A DNA stretch of 64,000 nt from FW021-bin31 sp964647485 (GTDB taxonomy: Bacteria > Bacteroidota > Bacteroidia > Chitinophagales > Chitinophagaceae): positions 1 to 64,000 of the forward strand of contig CAZYHV010000015.1 of NCBI GenBank assembly GCA_964647485.1, read 5' to 3'. Position numbers and translations under genes: made by a program. Position 1 is the first letter of the stretch. Each line of letters begins with the position of its first letter. The notes beneath the pieces were generated by a model that saw only the letters and a program-made list of their open reading frames with translations, searched no databases and was not told the origin of the DNA. Positions 8,405-17,449 of this stretch are shown here, in pieces.

Positions 8405-10723
8405 ATGTCAAATACCAATCATACAAGAAAGGCTCCCAAAAAGGATGAATTGAGCCAATTAATTACACGGAATCTTCCCTATTGGCCCTATTTCCTATTA
8501 TCTTTAGTGATTTGTAGCATCCTGGGAGTTCTCTATTTACATTTTAAGACGCCGGTCTATCAAGCCTCTGCTACCCTTCTGATAAAGGACAATGGTAGTA
8601 GGAGCGCAAATAATGAATATATTAGTCCGTTGGATGTCTTTTCTTCTCAAAAAACAGTGGAAAACGAGACGGGGGTGCTGACCTCCTATAACCTGATGGA
8701 GCGAGTGGTAAAAAAACTGGATTTATATGCTCCTGTTACTGTAGAAGGAAAGTTGCGAAATCAATCTGCTTATGTTTCTTCTCCGATTAAAGTACAGGCA
8801 AAGTATCCGGATAGCATCATAATTCCCCAAAAAGAGAATAAGATATATTTTAGATATCATGATGATAGAGTTACTGTCAGAGGGGTAAGCTATCCCTTAA
8901 ATACTTGGGAATCCTCTCCTTGGGGTATCATTCGCTTTATTCCTAATCCTGAATATCAACCCATGGAGGATTCGGAAGAGAGTCAAAATGAAAAAAAGAT
9001 GTACTTTTCTTTACTTAGCGTTAATCAAATAGCCCATGGTCTTATTGGTGGGGTCAATGCAGAACCTTCCGGGAAGTTATCCAGTATTATCCAATTGAAA
9101 TATAATGATAGAGTCCCTGAACGGGCAAGAGATATATTAAATGTCCTCATTTCTTATTATAATATGGATAATCTGAAATATAAGAATAAATTAGCCAACA
9201 ATATGATTGGTTTTTTAGATGAAAGGATCAAAAGGGTAAAATATAGAATGGATTCGATAGAAAATACCCTTCAATTATATAAATCAAGTAAAGGTGGAGT
9301 GGGGTTAGATAATCAGAGTCAGTTAATTTTAAATAATTTGTCTGAAAATGATCAAAAAATTAGTGAAATAAATGTGCAACTTGCTACGCTAGAGCAAATA
9401 AAAGAATATGTCAATGGGAATGGAGGAAATCCGGGAATCATTGCCTTATCTGATCAGGATCAAGTGTTATCTTCCTATTTAGAAAAGCTCTATGAGGCAG
9501 AATTGAAGTATGATCGCTTAAAGAAAACGACTGCTGAAAATAATGCGACTCTGTTGTCGCTGAAGGATCAGATCAATCGAATCAAACCGACTATTCTACA
9601 ATATGTTAATAATAGAAAAAGCACTTTAGAAATAACGAAAGGACACTTACAATCTTCTACCCAAAAATACAATGCCCGACTGAGTTCCATTCCTCAAAAA
9701 CAACGAACCTTGCTCGAAATCAATAGGAAACAAAAAAATACCAATGATTTATATAATTTCCTTTTGGAAAAGAAAGAAAAAGCTACTTTGTCTTCCGGAG
9801 CGAAGGTTTCCGACATCAAAATAATAGATCAAGCGGTCATTAGCCCCTACCCGGTAAGTCCTAAAAAACCTTTGGTTATGGGAATGGTTCTACTTTTTGG
9901 TTTTGGAATTCCGTTTATCTTATTGAAAATAAATGAAAAAGTTCTTACAAAAGAGGAAGTGAAAGAACTATTGGATGCACCCATTTTGGGAGAAATTGCC
10001 AAATTATCCAGCAAAGAACCCTATTTGACTTCTAAAGCCAAATATAATCTCATTTCAGAACAATTCAGACAATTAAGGATTTCTCTTGCTTTTGCGCAAG
10101 GGGTCAATACAGATCAGAATAAGATTATGGTAACCTCCTCTATTTCCGGAGAAGGAAAAAGTTTTGTGGCCGCTAACTTGGCTATCAATCTTACATCCAC
10201 CGGTAAAAAAGTGTTGTTGATCGATTTAGATTTGCATCAACCTACTTTAGATCAGCATTTTGACACGTCTAACGAAAAAGGAGTTTCCGATTATTTACTT
10301 CAAAAGACGACATTGGAAAATATTATTATACGGCCGGAAAAGGAAAATAACAACTTATATCTTATTCCCTCAGGAGAAGAGTTACCCAATCCTTCAGAGA
10401 TGTTACTCAACGGAAAAATTTCCGAATTATTGTCGAGTGTAGAGGAAATCTTTGATTATATTGTCATAGACACAGCACCGGTCAATATTATTTCTGATGC
10501 GTATCACATTTCTGACTTCTGCGATACCAGTGTTTTTGTGGTGCGTTACAAATATACACCCAAATCAGAATTAAAATCTTTCAAAGAACATTCAGATGCC
10601 AGAAAATTAAAAAACATGGGCATTATTTTCAACGGAATTAAATCTGCCGGAGCTAGAAAATACAGAAAGACGTATTATCATTATGTAAAAAGAGAAGTGC
10701 CTAAAAAAGGTGTTTCTGCATAA
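8405..10723 (+). CDS. wzc: Wzc-like polysaccharide co-polymerase and tyrosine autokinase
   Basis: 772 aa inner-membrane protein. It has an N-terminal Wzz domain with a first transmembrane helix near 30-50, a long periplasmic coiled region, a second helix near 490-510 preceded by the PVSPKKP motif, and a cytosolic BY-kinase domain. The kinase has Walker A SISGEGKS (about 579-586), Walker A' LLIDLDLHQP and Walker B YIVIDTAP. The C-terminus carries a tyrosine cluster (KYRKTYYHYVKR), the usual autophosphorylation tail, though short. It controls chain length and export of the polymer with the Wza-like lipoprotein. No tyrosine phosphatase gene lies nearby. Confidence 0.95.
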   Translation: MSNTNHTRKAPKKDELSQLITRNLPYWPYFLLSLVICSILGVLYLHFKTPVYQASATLLIKDNGSRSANNEYISPLDVFSSQKTVENETGVLTSYNLMERVVKKLDLYAPVTVEGKLRNQSAYVSSPIKVQAKYPDSIIIPQKENKIYFRYHDDRVTVRGVSYPLNTWESSPWGIIRFIPNPEYQPMEDSEESQNEKKMYFSLLSVNQIAHGLIGGVNAEPSGKLSSIIQLKYNDRVPERARDILNVLISYYNMDNLKYKNKLANNMIGFLDERIKRVKYRMDSIENTLQLYKSSKGGVGLDNQSQLILNNLSENDQKISEINVQLATLEQIKEYVNGNGGNPGIIALSDQDQVLSSYLEKLYEAELKYDRLKKTTAENNATLLSLKDQINRIKPTILQYVNNRKSTLEITKGHLQSSTQKYNARLSSIPQKQRTLLEINRKQKNTNDLYNFLLEKKEKATLSSGAKVSDIKIIDQAVISPYPVSPKKPLVMGMVLLFGFGIPFILLKINEKVLTKEEVKELLDAPILGEIAKLSSKEPYLTSKAKYNLISEQFRQLRISLAFAQGVNTDQNKIMVTSSISGEGKSFVAANLAINLTSTGKKVLLIDLDLHQPTLDQHFDTSNEKGVSDYLLQKTTLENIIIRPEKENNNLYLIPSGEELPNPSEMLLNGKISELLSSVEEIFDYIVIDTAPVNIISDAYHISDFCDTSVFVVRYKYTPKSELKSFKEHSDARKLKNMGIIFNGIKSAGARKYRKTYYHYVKREVPKKGVSA

Positions 10724-10811
10724 AAAGAACTACGGACGGTCCAATAAAACACTTTACTTCAAAATAATAAACAATATTTGAGGAATATCCTAAATAGAAA
10801 AAAAGATAAGT

Positions 10812-11729
10812 ATGTCTAAAAAGAAATCATTAAATATTTTTTATGGTCTTGATCAACCTTTTGTGATCCCCTTTACTGTTTCTTTGACTTCATTATTAGA
10901 AAATAATAAGAATCTTAAAGTTAGAGTTTATGTCATTCATAACTTAGAAGACGCTCAATTACTCCATAGAATATCTTGCTTTTTTTTAGAAAAATATCAA
11001 ACTAAAATAGACTTTATTTATTTTTCAAATGATTTAATTAATAGATATCCTACTTCTCAAGTTATTTCTCAAGCTTCCTATTTCAGATTATTCTTAGGGG
11101 AATTGATACCCGGAGAGGTTTCTAGAGGGTTATATATCGATTGTGATACGATTGTAACCGAATCTCTGGAAACATTGATGAATTTTGATTTTTCCATAGG
11201 TGAAAAAGGTACGTGTTACCTTTGCGCAGTGAGTGATAGACATGAAGAGGAAGAGGCGCAAAGGATAAGTCAATTAGGTTTTAAATCTTCATTTTATTTT
11301 AATGCCGGTGTGATGTGGATCAATTTAAAGAAGTGGAAAACTGACAATATTACTGAAAGGTTGATCTCTTTAGGTAATGATAATATTGCCGGTATAAAAT
11401 ATCACGATCAGGATATTCTAAATATGACATTTATTAATAATTGGAAAAGACTACCTGAAACCTATAACAATACGGAAAGGGAAAAAACAGCTCCTCTCCC
11501 TTACATTATTCATTTTAGTGGGAAATCTAAACCCTGGCATTATATAGATAATGATCCTTTTAAATATATTTATAAAGGATACTTTCAAATGAGTCCTTTC
11601 AGGGATGAGAAAACGGAGAAAATAAATATAAAAAAAGTCTATCGGAAATATTTGAACCTTTTAAAAAAAACGATTGGAGTAAAGTCTTTTAGTAAAGCAA
11701 TTCGTTCCACTTCTAATATCGTATTGTAA
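10812..11729 (+). CDS. Glycosyltransferase family 8 protein
   Basis: 305 aa, GT-A fold. The N-terminus (NIFYGLDQPFVIPFTVSLTS) and the metal-binding DxD in GLYIDCDTIV match LgtC-type GT8 retaining galactosyl- or glucosyltransferases. A later FNAGVMWINLKKW segment and HDQDILN are also typical of the family. It would add one sugar to the lipid-linked repeat unit at the cytosolic face. It lies 88 bp after the kinase gene and begins the most AT-rich part of the locus. Donor and acceptor sugars cannot be predicted. Confidence 0.88.
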   Translation: MSKKKSLNIFYGLDQPFVIPFTVSLTSLLENNKNLKVRVYVIHNLEDAQLLHRISCFFLEKYQTKIDFIYFSNDLINRYPTSQVISQASYFRLFLGELIPGEVSRGLYIDCDTIVTESLETLMNFDFSIGEKGTCYLCAVSDRHEEEEAQRISQLGFKSSFYFNAGVMWINLKKWKTDNITERLISLGNDNIAGIKYHDQDILNMTFINNWKRLPETYNNTEREKTAPLPYIIHFSGKSKPWHYIDNDPFKYIYKGYFQMSPFRDEKTEKINIKKVYRKYLNLLKKTIGVKSFSKAIRSTSNIVL

Positions 11730-11754
11730 CTGAATTTCTCTTTAATTTTTATGT

Positions 11755-12954
11755 ATGATTAAAAGTAGAGTCGTCGATATTATATTATTGGTAATAATTA
11801 TTGTTTTTCTTAATTTCTTTTCCCTTACTCTTATCCCCGAACATTCTTTTTTACCCAAATCAATATTCTTATCAAGCCTGATATTGGCTGGAATTATGCT
11901 TTATTATCTTTTTTTTAAGGCAAGAGAAGAGTTAGTTCTTTTAGATAAATCGGTTCTAATATTTATTATATCTTTTTTTTTGAGCGCCTTTATGGCTAAA
12001 TTATATTGGAACCAATCCATTCTTACTTCGATAAAAAGTACTTTTTATTTCTATATCTTTTTTTTATATTTTGTATTACGTTTCTTAGAGTTACCGGAAG
12101 AGCGAGTTATTTCCTTAATCAAAATACTTTTTTTCGTTTCCTTAGTTGTTTTCGCAATAGATTATCTAACTTTTCCACATCCTCTCTTTTCCTATAGAGA
12201 AGAAGAAAGAAGAGGAGGAATTACGACTTTCTTTAGTGGGCAAGGATTTACTTTTCTGGGTGCTTTTTACTTTTTAGAAAAATTCAATTTTAAAAGAAGA
12301 CCTTTATTTTTATTTTTATTTCTTATAGCCGGTTTTTTTCTGTTCTTTATGACCCAATCAAGGATGATGCTTATCGCTCTTGTATTAGGAAGTCTATTTT
12401 TAATTTTAAAGAGTAGTTTTAAACATAAGTGGTTAACTGTCATTTTAATTTCCATTGTTTTTTTGGGGGTGTACTATAAATCCAATCTCCTGTCCGGAAT
12501 CAAAGAGGTAAATAAAACGCAAGCAGAATATTATAAAGAAAATGTCCGTATCAAATCCCATGAGTATTATCTATTTGAGCAACAAGGAAGTGCCTTAACA
12601 CGTTTATTTGGGAACGGAGTTCCGGGGATGAAAGGCGCATTAAGGACTTCTACATTGTTTGCACAATATAAAGGCTTTTTTGCTTCAGATGTTGGAATAA
12701 CCGGGATCTACAATTATTTTGGTCTACCGGGAGTATTGATATGGCTTCTCTTTTTCTACTTCGTCTTTAAATCTAAAGGAGATAATTTTATAAAAGCCTA
12801 TTTTCTTGCCATCTCGACGACTATTTTTACAGGATATTCCCTCTTTGATCCGGGATATATGCCTGCTACAGTATTATCGCTTTACTTAGTTGGAATGAAA
12901 AATTATTATCCTTTAGAAGAGGATTATTGCTCAATAGAAAAGGTAAGTTATTAA
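11755..12954 (+). CDS. wzy: O-antigen/exopolysaccharide polymerase (Wzy-like)
   Basis: 399 aa integral membrane protein with about ten hydrophobic helices and one larger hydrophilic stretch near 245-290, the layout expected of Wzy polymerases. There is no strong sequence signature; the call rests on topology and position beside the flippase gene, which starts on the last base of this gene's stop codon (TAATG). It would polymerise repeat units on the periplasmic side. The base composition is very AT-rich. Confidence 0.75.
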   Translation: MIKSRVVDIILLVIIIVFLNFFSLTLIPEHSFLPKSIFLSSLILAGIMLYYLFFKAREELVLLDKSVLIFIISFFLSAFMAKLYWNQSILTSIKSTFYFYIFFLYFVLRFLELPEERVISLIKILFFVSLVVFAIDYLTFPHPLFSYREEERRGGITTFFSGQGFTFLGAFYFLEKFNFKRRPLFLFLFLIAGFFLFFMTQSRMMLIALVLGSLFLILKSSFKHKWLTVILISIVFLGVYYKSNLLSGIKEVNKTQAEYYKENVRIKSHEYYLFEQQGSALTRLFGNGVPGMKGALRTSTLFAQYKGFFASDVGITGIYNYFGLPGVLIWLLFFYFVFKSKGDNFIKAYFLAISTTIFTGYSLFDPGYMPATVLSLYLVGMKNYYPLEEDYCSIEKVSY

Positions 12955-14399
12955 TGAAAACAACGGTACAAATTAAAAGTCTCTTTCTGAGAAATACAAT
13001 TGTAAAAAACTTTTCTGTTTTAGCGTTCTCAAAAGTCTTAAGTCAATTTTTAGCTCTCTTTGTTAGCATAAAGATTGCACGAATCTTAACTCCTTCCTTA
13101 TTCGGAACTTATAATTTATTACATGTTCAATGTGCTGTTTTTGCGGTGATTGCATCTTTTGGATTAAGAAATATTATCATTAGAAATATTGCACGAAATA
13201 TAAACGAATTGCAAGCGATCTTTATTAACTCCTTTATCCTAAGAGGATTTGGAATCTTGGTAGCAAGCCTCTTTTTTGGGTTGTACTATTTTATTTATAC
13301 AGAATATGATACCTTGTTATTTTTGCTGGTCTTAGTGAGTATTTTTGCAAGAGTATTTTTTGATTTATTTGAAAGTGTTGCTTTCGGATTAGAAAAAATG
13401 GAATTTTCAGGAGTTATTAATATTTCCGGTACGATTTTATTCCTTTTTAGCTTACTCACTTTCCCTGTCCAGAGGTTAAATCTTCATACTATTTTTGCTT
13501 TATTTGTTTTGTTTTATGCCCTAAAAGCTGTTGTTTATTATTTTTTATTGAATAAAAAATATAAACTTTTTAAAATAGATTTTAAAAAGATCCGAATAAA
13601 AGAGACTAAATATCTTTTTAAAATATCTTTTCCTTACTATTATTTAGCTTTACTTAGTTTATTGAGTGTACAAATCCCGGTCTTCTTTCTACAATTTAGA
13701 TCCGGAGTGGAGCAAATAGCTTTTTTTCAAATTGCTAATAAAATTTTAATCCCTATTAATATCATTGTTAGCACAATATTAGCAGCAGTTTATCCTAATT
13801 TATCCAAATTATTCTATTCCAATTTTAATAATTTCATAAGAAATGCAAAGATGGTCTTTGTCCTTCTTACTTTATTTTGTGTGGTGGCAGCTTTCGGAAT
13901 TTCTCTCTTTAGAAATGAAGTTGTTTTGTTATTATATAGCGACAAATATCTAAATTCTTCTTTGGTAATCAGCTATCAGTCCTGGTTTGCTGTACTTCAA
14001 GGACTAACAAGTTTAATGGGAACTATGCTTAGTGCAATAAATCGGCAAAAGATCCTTGGTTACCTTTCTATTATTTCTACGGTAATACAACTTCCTATCT
14101 TGTGGATAGGATCGAAAGGAGGGGCTCAATCTTTGTCTGCCGCTTTTTTAATTGCGATAATAATTATATTTATAATACACTTTTTTGTTATAAGGAAATT
14201 CTTAAATAAAAAATTATCAATTCTATTTTTTACTAAAATATTGGGGATTTTAATAGTGGGTTATTGTGCTGCAAACTTAATACCTGTCGGCTTAAACAGT
14301 GTAGTCAAAGGGGGAATATTGGGAATAGTGTCTTTAATTTTAGGAATATTTGTATTTAAAAAGTATAAATTCTTTTTTCTTAAACTATTCCCCAATTGA
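12954..14399 (+). CDS. wzx: Polysaccharide flippase (Wzx, MOP superfamily)
   Basis: 481 aa from the ATG at 12954, which overlaps the polymerase stop by one base. An in-frame TTG at 12927 would add nine residues inside the upstream gene and is unlikely. Around twelve to fourteen transmembrane helices are visible. The N-terminal segment (LAFSKVLSQFLALFVSIKIA then LFGTYNLLH) is typical of polysaccharide-specific MOP flippases. It would move undecaprenyl-linked repeat units across the inner membrane for the neighbouring polymerase. Confidence 0.88.
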   Translation: MKTTVQIKSLFLRNTIVKNFSVLAFSKVLSQFLALFVSIKIARILTPSLFGTYNLLHVQCAVFAVIASFGLRNIIIRNIARNINELQAIFINSFILRGFGILVASLFFGLYYFIYTEYDTLLFLLVLVSIFARVFFDLFESVAFGLEKMEFSGVINISGTILFLFSLLTFPVQRLNLHTIFALFVLFYALKAVVYYFLLNKKYKLFKIDFKKIRIKETKYLFKISFPYYYLALLSLLSVQIPVFFLQFRSGVEQIAFFQIANKILIPINIIVSTILAAVYPNLSKLFYSNFNNFIRNAKMVFVLLTLFCVVAAFGISLFRNEVVLLLYSDKYLNSSLVISYQSWFAVLQGLTSLMGTMLSAINRQKILGYLSIISTVIQLPILWIGSKGGAQSLSAAFLIAIIIIFIIHFFVIRKFLNKKLSILFFTKILGILIVGYCAANLIPVGLNSVVKGGILGIVSLILGIFVFKKYKFFFLKLFPN

Positions 14400-14582
14400 T
14401 AATTGTCCTCTTAAAAATCTATTTTAAATTTAAAACATTAAATAATTTTTTTAACAATAGGATTTATTAAAAGATCGGATTCTTTTTCAGTTTAAATATC
14501 TCAATGAAACTTTAATCCCAATGGGCTATTTAAATAATATTAGTAGTCTGAATACTTAAAATGTAATCAAGAAAATAATCAT

Positions 14583-15614
14583 ATGAGCAATCCAACGTTA
14601 ACTGTTGCTATGCCCGTGTATAATGGCGAAAAGTATCTGACTGAATCTATAAGCAGTGTTTTGAATCAAACCTTTAATGATTTTGAATTTATCATTATCA
14701 ATGATGGCTCTACGGATACCTCAGTAGAAATAATCAAGACCTATAAGGATCCTAGAATTGTTTTTATCGATAATGAACAAAATAAAGGGATTCCCTTTTG
14801 TCGTAATTTAAGCTTAGAAAAGGCAAGAGGAGAATTCTTAGCCTGGACAGATTGTGACGATGTGAACGAACCCACAAGATTTGAAGAACAAATTAATTTC
14901 TTGGAAAGAAATACAGAAATGGGTATATGTGGATCCTTTATGAGACATTTCGGGAAAAGAGAATTCATTTTTTCAGGCTATACCAATTCTGAATTAGTAA
15001 AGGCTACTTTGTTCTTTAAACCCTCTATTCCCAATCCTACAGTCATGTTCCGTTTGTCTAAAATTCGGGAACATCATTTAAGATATGATCATAACCTTCC
15101 TATTGCAGAGGATTATGATTTTGTTTTCAGGTGTAGTCTGTTATTTCCAGTAATAAATATCAATAAAATATTATATCATCACAGAGCTTCTGAAACCAGT
15201 ATAATGGCTAAATATAAATCTCAAGCCAAAGAATCTGAGAGTAATAATATATATAGGATAGTTAATGAAAAAATTTTAAACACTATCGGAATTGTTCCTT
15301 CAAATACTGAGTTGAAATTACATCGGAGCATTAGTTCCGGACAACTTTTTAAAGAAATAAACGAATATAAACAGGCTTATCAATGGTTAGTCTTACTAAA
15401 AAAACAGAATAAAGAAAATGGTCTTTATCTAGAGAAAGCTTTTGAAACTGTGGTAGCCGATCAATTCTATTTTATCAGTAAGAAAGCTTCTCAATTGGGT
15501 TTGTCAGTATTCTTTTTTTATATCAATCACTCCCGTAAAACTTTTAGGTTTGCAAGCATCTCTAAAGTTTTTAAATTGTTTGCTAGATGTCTTATAAAAT
15601 ATAATAAATTTTAA
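14583..15614 (+). CDS. Glycosyltransferase family 2 protein
   Basis: 343 aa. The N-terminal GT-A domain starts TVAMPVYNGEKYLTESISSV with the nucleotide-binding IIINDGSTD. The metal-binding acidic cluster is TDCDD, where many GT2 enzymes have DADD or DSDD. A conserved NPTVMFR and AEDYDFVFR segment follows in the acceptor half. The remaining 100 residues are helical with no family match. It is a cytosolic or membrane-associated inverting transferase of the repeat-unit assembly line. It lies 183 bp after the flippase gene. Confidence 0.9.
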   Translation: MSNPTLTVAMPVYNGEKYLTESISSVLNQTFNDFEFIIINDGSTDTSVEIIKTYKDPRIVFIDNEQNKGIPFCRNLSLEKARGEFLAWTDCDDVNEPTRFEEQINFLERNTEMGICGSFMRHFGKREFIFSGYTNSELVKATLFFKPSIPNPTVMFRLSKIREHHLRYDHNLPIAEDYDFVFRCSLLFPVININKILYHHRASETSIMAKYKSQAKESESNNIYRIVNEKILNTIGIVPSNTELKLHRSISSGQLFKEINEYKQAYQWLVLLKKQNKENGLYLEKAFETVVADQFYFISKKASQLGLSVFFFYINHSRKTFRFASISKVFKLFARCLIKYNKF

Positions 15615-15704
15615 TATTTTAAGTGTAGCTTTTACCCCCTCTTAAAAATATTCTTTTTATATTAATTTATTCTCTTAGACAAAAAATAATAAAAAAGATT
15701 ATAA

Positions 15705-16244
15705 ATGAGAAAAAGATGTATTCAAATATTTGGGGTAGTTCGATTTGTTATTTTCAAAATTCTTTCTCTGAATCAATTAATAACAAAAGGGCTTTATGTT
15801 ATCGAAAAAGAATCCCGATTAATAACAAAAAATAAAGGAACAATACAGCTCGGAAGAAGAGTTCATCTTTTTACTCATACTAGAATACAATCTGAAGGAA
15901 GTCTAATAATCGGGGATTATTTATCCTTAAACAGTTATTCCAGGATAATAGCACTCGAGAAAATTGTAATTGGAGATCATGTCACAATTGCACAATTTGT
16001 AACGATATTAGATCATGACCATGCCTATAATTTTAAAAATAATACCATGACTTTAAAGGGGTATAAAACCTTACCCATTTCTATAGGGTCTAACGTATGG
16101 ATTGGAGATAAAGTAACTATCTTAAAAGGAGTAACAATTGGAAATAATGTAATTATCGGAGCCAACAGCCTAGTCAATAAAAGCATCCCGAACAATTGCA
16201 TTGCAGCAGGGAATCCTGCTAAAATTATTAAAAAGTTGAATTAA
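15705..16244 (+). CDS. Hexapeptide-repeat acyltransferase
   Basis: 179 aa with a left-handed beta-helix: repeated I/V-G-x-x-V/I hexads from about residue 50 to 165, ending in the typical GNPAKIIKKLN tail. The loop containing ILDHDHAYNF supplies the likely catalytic His of the CysE/LacA/NodL group. A hydrophobic N-terminal stretch may associate with the membrane. It probably O-acetylates or otherwise acylates a sugar of the exopolysaccharide. The acyl donor and target are unknown. Confidence 0.85.
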   Translation: MRKRCIQIFGVVRFVIFKILSLNQLITKGLYVIEKESRLITKNKGTIQLGRRVHLFTHTRIQSEGSLIIGDYLSLNSYSRIIALEKIVIGDHVTIAQFVTILDHDHAYNFKNNTMTLKGYKTLPISIGSNVWIGDKVTILKGVTIGNNVIIGANSLVNKSIPNNCIAAGNPAKIIKKLN

Positions 16245-16365
16245 GTTTTTAAAGAGTAGGACTTTAAAATTAATAGTTTATTCAAGGGGCACTTTTTTAA
16301 GATATATACTTTTTATAAGAAGTTAAATATCAAGACTATTTATAGATAAATAAAATAGTATTTTT

Positions 16366-17433
16366 ATGAAAAAGGAAATTTTAATAGCAAGTCATAGCCA
16401 ATTTGGCTATACGGCTGGCTATGCGCAATATTGTAAATATCTTAAAAAGGATTACGATATCACGTACTTATGTTGGGATTACAATAGGAAAAGGATGTTT
16501 GAAGAAGGAGTAAAAATCCTGTATATCTCTAGGAAAGGGAGTTTAGTGACAAGAAACTTTAGGTTTATTACAACACTTCTTCTTTTTTTAAGAAAATATA
16601 AATATCACTGTATTTTTATATGTTATTTTCAAGGATGTGCCATCATCCCTCTTTTATATAAAAGAAAACAATTTATTCATCTTAATATTATGACTGGCAA
16701 TGTTTCCCTATCTGCTATTAGAAGAAAAATTTGCAATTTAATTTTGCGTTTAGAAAGTTCTTGTTTTAATAGCATTAGTACTATTTCAGAAAGTCTAAAA
16801 AAATTTTTAAAAATAAACCAGCAAGCTCATATTTTTCCTTTAGGAGCTGATCCTATCCAAGCTTTACCCAATCCTCGACATAAACTTAGTTTACTCTATG
16901 TTGGTGTTCTTTCAGATCGAAAAATTGAAGACACTATTGAAGGTCTTGCTATTTTTGTACGGAAACATCCGGAAGTTGATATACATTATACCATTGTGGG
17001 CGATGGGTGGGGGAACTCAAAAGATTTAATCCAAGAAAGGATAATTAAATACCATTTAGGAGAAAAAGTATCTATGGAAGGATATATCTTGCAAAAGAAT
17101 CTGAAACCTTATTTTGAAAAAAACAATATAGGAGTGGCTTATATTCCCCAAACTTCCTATTTTAATTGTCAACCTTCTACGAAAGTGTATGAGTATTTGA
17201 TGGCAGGTCTCCCAGTGATTGCAACTGGTACATACGAAAATAAAAAAATAATAAATAAGAATAACGGAATAATTACTGATGATACTCCTAAGAGCTTTGC
17301 GTTGGGGCTTCATTATATGTATCGAAATATACGAGATTTTAATCCTGGCTTCATTAAAGAATCTGTTTCAGAGTACAAATGGGAAAATATTGTAGGAGAG
17401 ATGAAAAATACTATCGCCCAATTTGAACTATAA
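16366..17433 (+). CDS. Glycosyltransferase family 4 protein
   Basis: 355 aa, GT-B fold. The C-terminal Rossmann half begins at LSLLYVGVLSDRK and contains YTIVGDGWGNSKDL and the donor-site segment QPSTKVYEYLMAGLPVIAT, where the more usual EGFG/EGLP loop is replaced by NCQPSTKVYE. The family is retaining and uses nucleotide sugars. It ends 16 bp before the fused GT4-CapK gene, so the two are probably co-translated. Confidence 0.85.
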   Translation: MKKEILIASHSQFGYTAGYAQYCKYLKKDYDITYLCWDYNRKRMFEEGVKILYISRKGSLVTRNFRFITTLLLFLRKYKYHCIFICYFQGCAIIPLLYKRKQFIHLNIMTGNVSLSAIRRKICNLILRLESSCFNSISTISESLKKFLKINQQAHIFPLGADPIQALPNPRHKLSLLYVGVLSDRKIEDTIEGLAIFVRKHPEVDIHYTIVGDGWGNSKDLIQERIIKYHLGEKVSMEGYILQKNLKPYFEKNNIGVAYIPQTSYFNCQPSTKVYEYLMAGLPVIATGTYENKKIINKNNGIITDDTPKSFALGLHYMYRNIRDFNPGFIKESVSEYKWENIVGEMKNTIAQFEL

Positions 17434-17449
17434 GATAATATCATAAAAT